Shown here: positions 22,121-32,202 of the stretch, in pieces
Layout of the letters: every line of letters begins with the position of its first letter
Position numbering within the stretch: position 1 is the first letter of the stretch
Origin: Cladorrhinum sp. PSN259
Taxonomy: Eukaryota > Ascomycota > Sordariomycetes > Sordariales > Podosporaceae
Direction: 5' to 3'
Assembly: GCA_033725935.1 (NCBI GenBank)
Contig: MU867132.1
Location: forward strand, 97,241-161,240
DNA length: 64,000 nt
The notes under the pieces: generated by a model
What the model was told of the DNA's origin: nothing
Databases searched by the model: none
The model's input: only the letters and a program-made list of their open reading frames with translations
Position numbers and translations under genes: made by a program

Positions 22121-24004
22121 ATGATGGCGCCGTCGCCCGAACAAGGAGAAAGTCCAGCAAAGGACTCTTCTGCTCATCCTCCTTCGTCTGCTGCTGTTGT
22201 TGCTGAATCTTGCTCATCTACCACTCCCTTCATCACGAGCACTACCCTTTCTTCCTCAGTCCCAACCTCAAAATACAGGCCACGATCCTCACTTCCCTTC
22301 AGTCTCTTCCCTTCTTTATTTTTTCTCCCTGATGCTACATCATCTCTTGTCCCCTCGACCGCCCAAGGCAAGCCCATCCCACTCGCAGATACCACAGCAG
22401 CTCTCTATAATCGTACCTCGGCCGCCTTGCAGAAGCTGAACAGCACCTACCCGTCTGCATCTGCGTCTCCTTCGACGTCCACAGCAGCAGCAGCAGCAGC
22501 AGCAACGGAAGATTCTCGTTCTCGTTCTCACCGGTCGTCAACATCATCATCATCATCATCATCGCACGGTGCCAAGAGTATTACCACGACTACTGGTACC
22601 CAAAGCGGTTCGAATGCCAATAAATACTCCCAGCCCGTTATTGTGAAGACTTATAGTGGTCCTTCCTCATCCTCAAACACCACTGGTACGAATCGGAACA
22701 ATAGTATCCTATCGAGTCGGAATAGGATCCCGTTGTCTGAGCTTACGCCCACTACCATTAGTACAGGAACGACTTCGCATGGATCCGGATTTGGATCATC
22801 AGAGTTAAGCAACATGCCATCTCGTCAGTCTTCCAAGCCTCCTCCTCCTCCTCGCTCCCGAGGGCACGGGCACTCGGCGTCCACCTCTTCCCTCGCCTCA
22901 AAACTGCCCTTCATCTCATCATGGGCTTCTTTCTCTTCCACACAAAAACAACAAGAGCAGCAACCAGAAATACGACTACCCCCACTCGAGGCATTCACCT
23001 TTGAATCATTCATGTCCTCCCAGAACGATGTTTCAGCAGATTTAGATCGTATCGCAGAGATATGCGCCCGTTCTCGGTACTCGCTGAGCAATCAATACGA
23101 GGTGCACGTTGCGCCGCATGGGAGTGGTTCCTCTTTTGTTTCGTCTGCTACTACACGCAATAATAGGAGGGCCGGAGGTCTTCATTCTAGGGCGCAGTCA
23201 GTCGGTGGCAGCGGTGCGGAGGATGATTCTTCTGCTACTGGGAGTAGGTCTCAGCAGCATAGGGGAAGGAGGAGTGGTGCTGGCACGAGAAAGAAGTCTG
23301 TGGCATATGGGACTTTGGAGACTATAATGAGCAGTAGTCGGTCTTCGGAAGAAGGGGATTCAAAGAGCGAAGGGAATGGAAAACACAAAAAGTCAGCGGG
23401 TGAGGTGGTTGACGCTGTTAGGGGTAGAGCTGGTAAGAGGAATTGTGGTGGTGGTGGTGGTGATTTGGAGGAGGCAGAGAGTGTGAGTCGGAGTGGGAGT
23501 GGAGGAAGAAAGTCATCGGCGACATCGTTTGCGAATGCAATTATGGAGAGCAGGAGTACCACCGCGGTCGATGCTAGCTTGCATGGGAAGGGAAAGAAGA
23601 AGAAAGAAAACGATGGGGAGAGTGAAGCGGCGGCGGCAGCAGTAGCAGCAGCAGGGACGGGTTCCTCGAACAAAGGAAGAAGAAGAAGAGATAGGAATCG
23701 ATCGGGGAGTCTGGTTAGTGAACCTGCGTTGCCCAGGATGACGGGTAGTCATTTGGGCGTTATGACCGGGATTGCACACAGTGGAATCGTGGATGCTGAA
23801 GTGAGGATTTTTGATGATGAGCAGCAGCATGGATTCGGAAGTGAGTACGCGGTTGGTGGCGGTGATTTTGATGGGGAATGGAATACCTGGGTTCCTTGGA
23901 GAGCTGGGGATGGTGCGGTTCATGAGGATGGAATCCCCGCGTTGAATGCTGAAGGGAGGTTGAGGCAGCTGCTGAGGAATACTGGTGATGGTTTTGGCCG
24001 GTAA
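22121..24004 (+). CDS. Disordered Ser-rich orphan protein
   Basis: Single-exon frame of 627 residues starting MMAPSPEQGESPAKDSS. I do not recognise a domain. Most of it is low complexity: Ser/Thr-rich, with an Ala run and a Ser run produced by trinucleotide repeats (CAG at about 22482-22505, ATC at about 22541-22563). The only segment with a folded or conserved look is about residues 283-340, RLPPLEAFTFESFMSSQNDV followed by SADLDRIAEICARSRYSLSN. A basic stretch (GRRRRDRNRSGSLVSEPALP) and a final block (GEWNTWVPWRAGDGAVHEDG) follow. No signal peptide or membrane segment. Probably nuclear or cytoplasmic. An alternative start downstream is possible given the TATA-like site 30 bases upstream. 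Confidence 0.7.
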   Translation: MMAPSPEQGESPAKDSSAHPPSSAAVVAESCSSTTPFITSTTLSSSVPTSKYRPRSSLPFSLFPSLFFLPDATSSLVPSTAQGKPIPLADTTAALYNRTSAALQKLNSTYPSASASPSTSTAAAAAAATEDSRSRSHRSSTSSSSSSSHGAKSITTTTGTQSGSNANKYSQPVIVKTYSGPSSSSNTTGTNRNNSILSSRNRIPLSELTPTTISTGTTSHGSGFGSSELSNMPSRQSSKPPPPPRSRGHGHSASTSSLASKLPFISSWASFSSTQKQQEQQPEIRLPPLEAFTFESFMSSQNDVSADLDRIAEICARSRYSLSNQYEVHVAPHGSGSSFVSSATTRNNRRAGGLHSRAQSVGGSGAEDDSSATGSRSQQHRGRRSGAGTRKKSVAYGTLETIMSSSRSSEEGDSKSEGNGKHKKSAGEVVDAVRGRAGKRNCGGGGGDLEEAESVSRSGSGGRKSSATSFANAIMESRSTTAVDASLHGKGKKKKENDGESEAAAAAVAAAGTGSSNKGRRRRDRNRSGSLVSEPALPRMTGSHLGVMTGIAHSGIVDAEVRIFDDEQQHGFGSEYAVGGGDFDGEWNTWVPWRAGDGAVHEDGIPALNAEGRLRQLLRNTGDGFGR

Positions 24005-24900
24005 CGTGTGAGTTGCTACCTGCCTGGCGGTTGGCCTGTTTTGATTGATCTGACCAGGGGGTGGGGAACGAGATGATGTTATGAAAAAAAGAAGGATGAA
24101 AAAAAGCCAGGAAAACAGAGTAACAGGATGTTTTCTTGCTCCAAACTTGAACAATAAATATTGACATACACTGGCTGTATGAATGGTAAGGATTTACAGA
24201 ACCAAGGTCTGGAGGATATTTGATCTTCATGGGGTACAAAAGAATATATACAAACTCACGGATCTCGAGCAAGAGTCTTCAGAAAAAAACATGGGAGGAA
24301 TCCTTGTCTTTTATAAACATACTTATACAAATCTAGGATTAGCAAGGTAGGGCATGCTTTCAGGAATCGACCCCTTTGTTGTTTTCGGTCACTTACACTG
24401 TTCAATGATTCAAATGGAAAAACATTCCTTCATTGTGGCTGTCTTCCAATAGCTATCGGGCAGGTAGCTATGGATAAAACAACCGTCTGCCTCAGCCTCA
24501 TTGGCCCTCAACCCCTTTTCACGCCAAGACCGAAACATAGATGTGCAACTTCCAAGTGATTTCTATACAGCTAAGTAACAATTGCTTGGTAGCATCAATA
24601 TTGACCTTGGTCCAATCCTGCATTCAAGTGGCTGTTTCCATTCCAACAGCTCACTGTGGTTACCGATTTCCTTCCCACCTGATCACCCGCCTTCAGCCCC
24701 ATGTCCTTGTTTGCTGTATTCTGTTTGCTTCCTCCACTTTCATGTTGTGATGATAATTGCACATTCAACTTCAACGTGCTCTTTCTGTATCCACTTAACA
24801 AAACCAAGTGAGTTGGACACTCACTCCCGCAGCTTTGCTTGTCCCTGACTCGCAGTATAATCTTTCGAACCGCCACCCTGCATCTATGTTCAATTACCCC
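24005..24900. other. Convergent 3' intergenic region, orphan / CTK1
   Basis: About 900 bases of A/T-rich sequence between converging stops. It contains no frame that looks coding apart from the last exon of the kinase gene, which starts to its right. Presumably two 3' UTRs. Confidence 0.45.
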
Positions 24901-27900
24901 TCACGCCTTTGCTGCAGGCCCTGTCGGCGGCACAGCTTTCGACTCTACATGCGGCCGTTTTGCTTCCCTCTCCGCACCACCTTCAATAGGCCGCTTCCGA
25001 TCCCGGCTGCTCACTCCGCTTCCGCTATCGGTTGCTCGAGAATCTCCCCTTTGAGAAGACTGTCCCTGAGCAAGTTTTGCGCGTTCCTTCTCCTTTTTCT
25101 CCTTTTCTCGCCGGAGTGCCTTGGATTCGAACTCGTGCCATTCTCCATGAATATCTTTGAGCCTGTGGAGACAACGTTATTAGTATCAATTCACAGAACA
25201 AGTGCCGTTCAAAACAAAGACTTACTCAATTGCTTGCCGTGCAGTTGGCTCCTCGGTCGTAAAGTACGGATGTTGCAGAACTTCGGCGGCTGTCGGCCGC
25301 TTATCTGGATCATACTGAAGCATTTTAGCAAGCAAATTAAAAGCTGCTGGCGTCACCAGGTCCTTGTATTTAGCTTCAAAAACTTTCGGCTTGCGATAAT
25401 TTGGCCTGAGAAGCTCAAACCATGGCATCTCAATCAGGTTTGGCCACTCCTTCCTGTTTGGTGTTCCCATCACAGCATGTATCTTTTCCAATTGATTGAT
25501 CTCAGATCCATCACCGGGAAATATGGCATGTTTGGTGAAAATCTCTACCAGGACGCAGGCAGCGCTCCAGATATCGACAGCTGGACCATACTTTGTCTCG
25601 CCCAATAGCAACTCTGGAGAGCGGTACCAAATGGTAATCACACGGTTGGTGTAATCCAGTTGACGATGTTTGGCATAAAATCGAGCCAGACCAAAGTCGG
25701 CAAGTTTGAGAATACCCTCGTTGCTGACCAGGATATTTGCAGCTTTAATGTCGCGATGCAGGACACCTCTAGTGTGCAAATAGTCCAAACCCTCAAACAT
25801 TTGTTGGGCCAAATGTTTCTTCTGTGCTGGCTCAAGCACGAAGCTTGGGTGATTGAGAAGGCCAGTCAGATCGTGTGACAGGTATTCGAATACCATGAAG
25901 CACTCGTTGCCTTCAACCATAACCTCCTGAAGGTGAACCACATTCCTGTGGCTAAGCGAGCGCAACAACTTGATCTCTCGCACAGCTGTTACTGGGAAGC
26001 CGTCCCTCTCTCCCTCCATCCGTATCCGCTTTAGTGCAACAAGCTTTTTCGTGTAGACATTCATGCCCTTGAAAACCTTGCCATATGTACCTGAGCCAAC
26101 AACCGACTCATTGCCAGGTTTCCGATAATAGACAGATTTTGACTTGACGAGATCTTCCGGAAGCTTTGGCTTCTCCTTTAGACGCTTCATAATCTTCTTT
26201 ACCTTGCGCATCCTTGGCACTGGATCAGGCTGTCTAGGTTGTTCAGGAGGCCTGCGGTCATTAGGACGACCACGAGCTGATGCAGGCTCTGTGGGAGCAT
26301 TCCTGGGAGCACCTGAACGATCCCGCTCAGGTCTCATTGGTGGCTGCTTCTGAACAGTGTCAGCAGCAGGAGCACGGGGTGCCACAGGTGCGTTGAATTT
26401 CGACGATATCTCGGGGCGCGGCGCAGTTACCGGAGGCTTCGTTGCATTCTTCATACTGAAGCTGAACTTATTGGGCGTTTGAGATTGTGGTCCAGTTGGA
26501 GGTGCTCGCGTAGGAGGTGCTGTCTTCTCCTCCTTGGGCTGTTCATTTCTCGTCTCTTCAGCTTGAAGAGCCTTGGATGCTCTAAAGGAGTCATCACTGT
26601 CCCGCATCGTGACATCTCCTGTCTCTGAAGCCTTCTCATGACTGTTAGGAGACTGATGTGCATTGTTATGAGCTGGATCGGGGCTTCGGCCGACATTGTT
26701 AGTCGGTGGGCTCCATTGCGTGTTCTTAAATCCGCCTCGGTGTCCCCCACGGCCAGGACCAAACTGACTGCCCCGGAAAGCATTCGAGCCACCTCGATGA
26801 CCACCTCTGTATGACCCTTGATTATACTGCGACGCTGGTCCGGTAGGCGGATAAGGGGGAGAGTGTGCCGAGTTTGACGGGTAATGATTTTGAGGAGCCG
26901 TTGGCGGGCCGTAGTTATTGTGGGGATATTGGGCCGAGTGATGACTAGTAAAGCGTTAATTGGTGTACTAAATTCTGGTAAACCGGAGGAGAAACTTACC
27001 CATGAGGGGAAAACTGATGTTGGCCATTCCAACCCCTCCCGCCGCCATTGTAAGGGGACTGCGCAGGTGGGGATCCGTGAAATGATGTGGGCGTCCCGTG
27101 CCCGGAAGTTTGACCATAACCCGCTCGGCCATCAAACTGTCTTTGCTGTTGCTGCTGTTGCTGCTGTTGCTGCTGTTGCTGCTGTTGCTGCTGTTGCTGG
27201 GAGTTGAATCCTCCCCGCAATCCGCCCCTTGCAGCCATATTTACTTCGATGCTGTTGGAACCGGAAACTGGTTGGTCACCCTTGTTGGACGACCGTGACC
27301 CGGGGCGATTGGTGTCCTTCTGAGGAGGTTTGTGTGATAGGGAACCCCCCGGCGACCCGGTCTTGAAAGCTCCGTGTGGCGCTCTCGAAGGGTTTGGGTC
27401 AGGGCTTGGCTTGCGGTACGACCCAGAATTGGACAAAGTCCGTTGCCGAGCACCACGAGCAGTCGGGCTACGGTGACGGGACCTTGATCTACGGCGTTGA
27501 TCCGGCCCGGGAGACCGATTTCGGTGTCTGGGTGACTTACTGCGATGTCTAGAAGGTGGCCTTGGTAGTGCGGTGCCTTCTTCAATTCCACGTGACCGAG
27601 ACCTGCGTCGATGCGAAGAGGCTGGGGACTTCGACCGCCCTGTCCGCCTCCTCTGCCTTGATCTAGACCTAGACCGACGACGCTCCCGATGATCAAGAGA
27701 CCGTGAACGACGACGACGAGAAGGGGAGATATTACGATGATCCTTGGATTGCGGCGCGCCCTTGTCCTGTCTTCCAGAACTACTATCCCGACGAGACTTC
27801 TTTGGCTGTGAATCGCGGCCAAATGCCGAAGGACTGTGTGGCCGCTTGCTGGGAACAGGTGATTGGGATTGACGACGGCGATGGGGAGGCGGAGGCGGAG

Positions 27901-28549
27901 GCGGCTGATCACGGGCGTCTCCTCTAGGTCTTGGTGAACCAGGTCTCGGACGATGGCGATCTGGTGAAGGGCGGGGCTCGCGGCCCCGTATCAACTCACG
28001 TCCACGGTTCCTATCTCTATTGCGCTCCCGCTCCCTCTCCCGCTCCCTCTCCCGCTCACGTTCCCGTTCGCGGTCCCTGTCTCTGTCACGATCGCGATGT
28101 CGAGAACGAGAGCGAGAACGGGGACGGTCCCGTCGGCCGTGGGGTGAGCGTTGGGATGGGCGAGACGTGCGGCTGGTACGACGGTCGGGGCTGCGGCTTC
28201 GCTCGTGGCGACGATGCTGAGAAGCCGGCTGCAAGGGCTCGACGGACCGCCCTCGAGGAGGAGCGGCAGTCTGAGAGGGTGGTTGTGCAGGTGGTGGCGG
28301 CGACGGGTGGTGGTGACGGGGACGATGAGGATGCGCTTGCTCTTTCCTCTCTCGTTCTCTTTCTCGTGTGGCTTCAGAGGACCGGGTCACGGCAACATCA
28401 TCTGCAACAGGAGATGTGGCTCTGCGTGAAGTAGTCATGCCGTGGTCATTCTGGTCTCGACGTGGGTGTTGGTGGTGTCTGTGGCTCTGGGTGCCATTTG
28501 GTGATGCAACAACCTCTCGACGCTGATTATGTGCTGAGAAGTCAGCCAT
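24901..28549 (-). CDS. ctk1: CTK1/CDK12-type RNA polymerase II CTD kinase
   Basis: Exons 28549-27000, 26944-25226 and 25162-24901 encode 1176 residues. The intron borders are GTAAGT/CTAG and GTAAGT/ACAG. The first 780 residues are disordered: RS and RE repeats (residues about 60-370), a poly-Gln run of about 20 at the end of exon 1, then Pro/Gly/Arg-rich sequence. The kinase domain is about 793-1085: GSGTYGKVFKG, cyclin-binding PVTAVRE, HRDIKAANIL (catalytic Asp915), ADFGLARF and T-loop Thr in LDYTNRV. The small last exon gives a Lys/Glu-rich helix and basic tail. PxTAxRE plus the IKAAN loop fit Ctk1/Lsk1/CDK12, which phosphorylates Ser2 of the CTD during elongation. Bur1/CDK9 is the main alternative. 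The RS N-terminus is CDK12-like and larger than in yeasts. Confidence 0.92.
27143..27199. repeat. CAA/CAG (Gln-coding) microsatellite in CTK1
   Basis: On the plus strand this reads as alternating CTG and TTG triplets with an almost regular six-base period. On the coding (minus) strand it is mixed CAG/CAA and makes about 20 consecutive Gln in the kinase N-terminus. The mixing suggests an older, partly stabilised repeat; length may vary between strains. Confidence 0.9.
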
Positions 28550-31203
28550 GGTAGACAGCCCTGGCCGGATTCGTTGATATTTGAGTTTTAGGTGGTCAAG
28601 GCGGGAGGTAGCTTAGCCGAGAGACAGGGGGTGTCCACTGCGGTTCAGCCTCTTACCGCAGTAGACGCGTGCTGTTCTGCCCAAAAAGACGCCTGCTGGA
28701 CGCGAGACAACAGTTGTTCCCTCCCTCCGCCGTGGACTGCTGTTAGCTCCGACTGCCCACCAACCTACCCGCATGTGTATAGATACGGATGAACCAAGAC
28801 GTGCAAGGCTCCGATCCCTTCGTCTCACACCCGACCTCTCTCCTGCGAAATGCAATGGGTAGTGGCGCAAACAGTGGGCTCGCAGATGTGCAGACCAAGA
28901 ATTTTTTTTTTTGACTGCGACGTGTAAAATGGGAGATGCGAAACGCAGTCACTGCCCGAAAACGAAGGATGCAGAGCCCGGAAACCCTCCTCTGTTCGTC
29001 AGTCGCTTTGGGTTAGGATCTTCCAGGCGTGCTGTAAAAGTCTAGGTACGTGTCGAACGGAGGGTTGCTGAATTGGCAATGGCAGTTCCGTGCCCAGCCT
29101 TGCGCGAGGCAGGTAATAAAGACAGGTTCGGTGGTGGTGGTGGTGGATGTTAGTTGGGGCCGGGACCTGTCAAAATGCCGCCTTTTGGTGCTGGTCAAAT
29201 TGGTGTGGTTTGCAATTCTTGGGCTACCCAGGCCCCGGCAACTTGAAAAGGTTTTGCGGGACTCGTCGGCAACCACTTTCGTGATGGCCGGGACCGCAAA
29301 GCCACCAGATGCAGCCATCCAGGATAAGACCCGGTCCGAACGGTCTGGACAGCCTGAACAACAGCACTCCCCCGGGCTGCAAGGCTCTGTCTGCTCCTCG
29401 CCCACAACCCAATCACTCCATCGCCCCCACCCCACCATAGCCTTTCAGTGCAGTTCCTGATATTGGACTTTGAAGGGCTTCGGCAAAAGGACACATGACG
29501 GCTCAAGTATTTCTGGTCATCTTCATGGCCGCCATACGTCCAGCCCTCAGGCGCCCATGTCTTGAGTATCTGGGCCACCTCAGCAAAAGGCATGCTCCGC
29601 TTGTCCCTAGATACTGGATCACCAAGCTGCTGTAGAACCACTATATACGGCAAGATATGCTTTACTTAATGAAATCCAAACCCGGCTCATGTTGGCTTTC
29701 TACCAGCCAAGACCGCCCACATGACGGTCCAAACTCCATGAACATGTTAGCAAAGCTGGCAACAGAGTGCAGCATATCCCTCTGCTCCTTTACCCAAACG
29801 CTGTTGTTGTTTAGACAGTTAGAATTATGAGGCGGCAGTTTCGGGGGTGTGCTGTTGATTAAATGTAGAGCCTGATAACTACCACAACACACTTGCCAGG
29901 AGGCTCTGGTTTGGCGTAGACGAGTTTCTGCAGAAACTCAGAGTTGTCCATCAGCCCGAAGCGAAAGTCGCCCTTCCAACCTGTATGATTCATTGTGAGG
30001 AAAAGCCGGATTTACATGACTCCAGAAATGTATGTTGACGGGGACCGTTCTGTCAAACAACCTAGAAGAGCTCGTTGATACGGTCAGGCCGAGGAGAGAT
30101 GCTGGAACAGTACCGAAGAAAGCAGGAGTTGTGGATGAGCGTGTCGGATTCGGCGAGCATTATCCTCGTCCCAGATTCTTTGTGGTTGGATATATTTTTG
30201 ACAGCCAGGCGATATGGATCGCAAAAGAAAAACACAATATTGAAGCTGCAGCGGGGTCCGAAGAGGCGCAAGCCAGGTGCGGAACCTGGAAGGTTTGGGC
30301 GCCCTGCTTGTCGGTCGCGTCATTGTGCCCAAAAGATCCTACTTTGAAACGACATCTTCTGTCAGAGTCGGGATTGACAATATAACAAAATCGATGGAAA
30401 ATTCCGACTTCAGATTGTCGGGCCGTGGCTCTTTGTTGGCAAAGCTGCGCAGCCAGCAACTGTAAAGTTGGCAGTTTGGGGACAGTTAAATTCCATCATC
30501 GCTCGGTATTGTCGGAGTCAGCAGATCGAGGAATCAAAAACGCAGGACGAGTTCCGAGCGGTGATCATGTTAGAAAGCTATCTTTGGTGCATGAGCCGGT
30601 TCAGTTCGATTTTTGGAGCAGGTTGACCGTGGTGATTGCAAGTGCAGCCAGCTCTTCTGTCGATGTAAGGTTGGCTTCCAGGTTGTGTGGTGTTCGAGGT
30701 GGGAAGCCTCCAGGTGCTCACGTCTTCTGTGGTTTGGAGGGATTCTGGCTGCTTGCTGCCTTCTTGCGCACGGTCCACAGGACCCACTATCCCTCTGGAT
30801 CTTGTGACTTGGCTTGGCAGCAGTGAGAGTGCAAGAATAGTACCGCGTATCAGATACCATGGAGAATGTAAATTACGCCTCAGATATCAGACATTTTCAG
30901 ATTGTCAACCGTCAACTTTGAATATTTAATATCATAGCCACCGCATTCGTATAATTATGTATGTATTTTCGTTTGTATTAGTTTATGTCCTCATTCATCC
31001 ATCCCTGTGTATAACCCAGTCAATGTTTCTTATGTTCAGTCTAATATTCTCTGTGATCATCACTCCGTGTTTGCAGTGTCAAGGCCAGTCTCAACAAGCC
31101 GCAACAAGATACCGACCGTTCCTCTACGATGGCCCAAACGACGGGGTATTTACCCTCTACAAGCCTTACCTGAATCGCCTCTCCTTACCTTTGACTTACC
31201 TCA
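28550..31203. other. Gene-poor stretch 5' of CTK1, with a possible degenerate gene
   Basis: 2.65 kb between two minus-strand genes. 28550-28900 holds the kinase promoter and leader. The only protein-like sequence is the minus-strand segment listed separately at 29464-29984. 30470-31200 is A/T-rich and should hold the 3' UTR of the Asn-rich gene. I see no other supported gene. Confidence 0.4.
29464..29984 (-). pseudogene. Possible broken or unmodelled gene
   Basis: On the minus strand, protein-like blocks appear in order but in frames that do not join cleanly. One reads WKGDFRFGLMDNSEFLQKLV (about 29978-29919), then, after a plausible GTGTGT...AACAG intron (about 29893-29801), VKEQRDMLHSVASFANMFME with GPSCGRSWLVESQHEPGLDF. 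A third, shifted frame reads LGDPVSRDKRSMPFAEVAQI with LKTWAPEGWTYGGHEDDQKY and ends around 29464. The last junction needs a donor at GTAGAA (about 29703) or a frameshift. Further up (30062-30271) another frame is also protein-like. I know no matching family. It may be a real gene with introns I placed wrongly, a decayed gene, or chance. Confidence 0.25.
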
Positions 31204-31941
31204 TCAATATTCAGCCAGGAAGGCGACAATTGGGTGTCCATTGCTTGGCTCGCGCCGAGAAAGTATGTAAGTGTTGGTTAATGACCGATCAATCATAATT
31301 GTGTCCCCATCACTGTCAAGACCTGTCCAGGCTCTCCTCTCGCCAGCGAGTGTAAGGTGTGGGAGATCAATGAGAAGACTTGGGTTCTGGTCAAGGAATT
31401 GGTTAGCTGACGGCGTTGAAACTGCATTTCCGTGAGACAGCCATTTAGCCCATTCGGTGATTACGGATGCCACATAGTCGCGGACTCGCTCCTGAATTCT
31501 CAGACGTAAAAGCTCCTGTGCTTCTGCTTCCCCCGAGTACTCTCCGGACAAGGCAACGAAGGGGCAATCGTAAATAAGATCCGCCTGAGTCTGTTTGAAG
31601 AGGACGATTGCAGACCCGAGGGACTGCTTCATGTACCTTTCGTTCGACACCGCGTCGAGAATGGACATGACATACCTTCTCATCTGGTCGAGCTGCTCTC
31701 GTGGGAATACCGGGCCATAAATGCCAGGGGGGACGGTTCGTAGTGTGAGATACCAACCGACCTTGCCAAAACCAAAATTGTTGGCGAAGTTGTTGAAGTT
31801 GTTGCGGTTCCGGTTGTTGGAGCTGTTGGTGCTGCGGTTGTTGTTGTTATTGTTGTTGAACCCATTTCCCCTATTATTTTGGTTGTTGTTGAAGCCATTT
31901 ATCCTGTTGTTGTTTTGATGGTTATTGTTGCGGTTGTTGTT

Positions 31942-32007
<66 letters not shown>

Positions 32008-32202
32008 CCGGTTCTGATTGTTCTGGTTTCTCTGGTTATTGGTGTTGTTGTTATTACTGTTGAAGTTGTTGTTATTGTTATTGTTGTTGTTCTGGTTGTT
32101 GAAGGTATTATTGTTGTTGGTCCCTTGATTGGGCCCATTCTGATTTCCCTGATTGCCATTATTTCCGCCACCCTTGCCCTTCCTCTTGTTATTTCTGGCC
32201 AT
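31204..32202 (-). CDS. Asn-rich (prion-like) protein of unknown function
   Basis: Single exon, 332 residues from ATG at 32202 (MARNNKRKGKGGGNNGNQGN). The frame is open further upstream but has no earlier ATG. Residues about 10-160 are dominated by Asn with Gln, Gly, Arg and Phe, including an unbroken run of about 21 Asn coded by a pure triplet repeat; such composition is prion-like and prone to phase separation. From about residue 165 the sequence becomes ordinary and probably folded: FGKVGWYLTLRTVPPGIYGP, RYVMSILDAVSNERYMKQSL, RIQERVRDYVASVITEWAKW, then DSDGDTIMIDRSLTNTYILS. I do not recognise this domain. The basic N-terminus could bind nucleic acid. The gene is divergent from glycogen synthase. 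Confidence 0.7.
31945..32007. repeat. (GTT)21 / (AAC)21 microsatellite
   Basis: Twenty-one perfect GTT units on the plus strand, AAC on the coding strand, inside the Asn-rich gene. It is flanked by more GTT-biased sequence. Perfect repeats this long usually vary between isolates, so the length of the Asn run is likely polymorphic. Confidence 0.95.
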
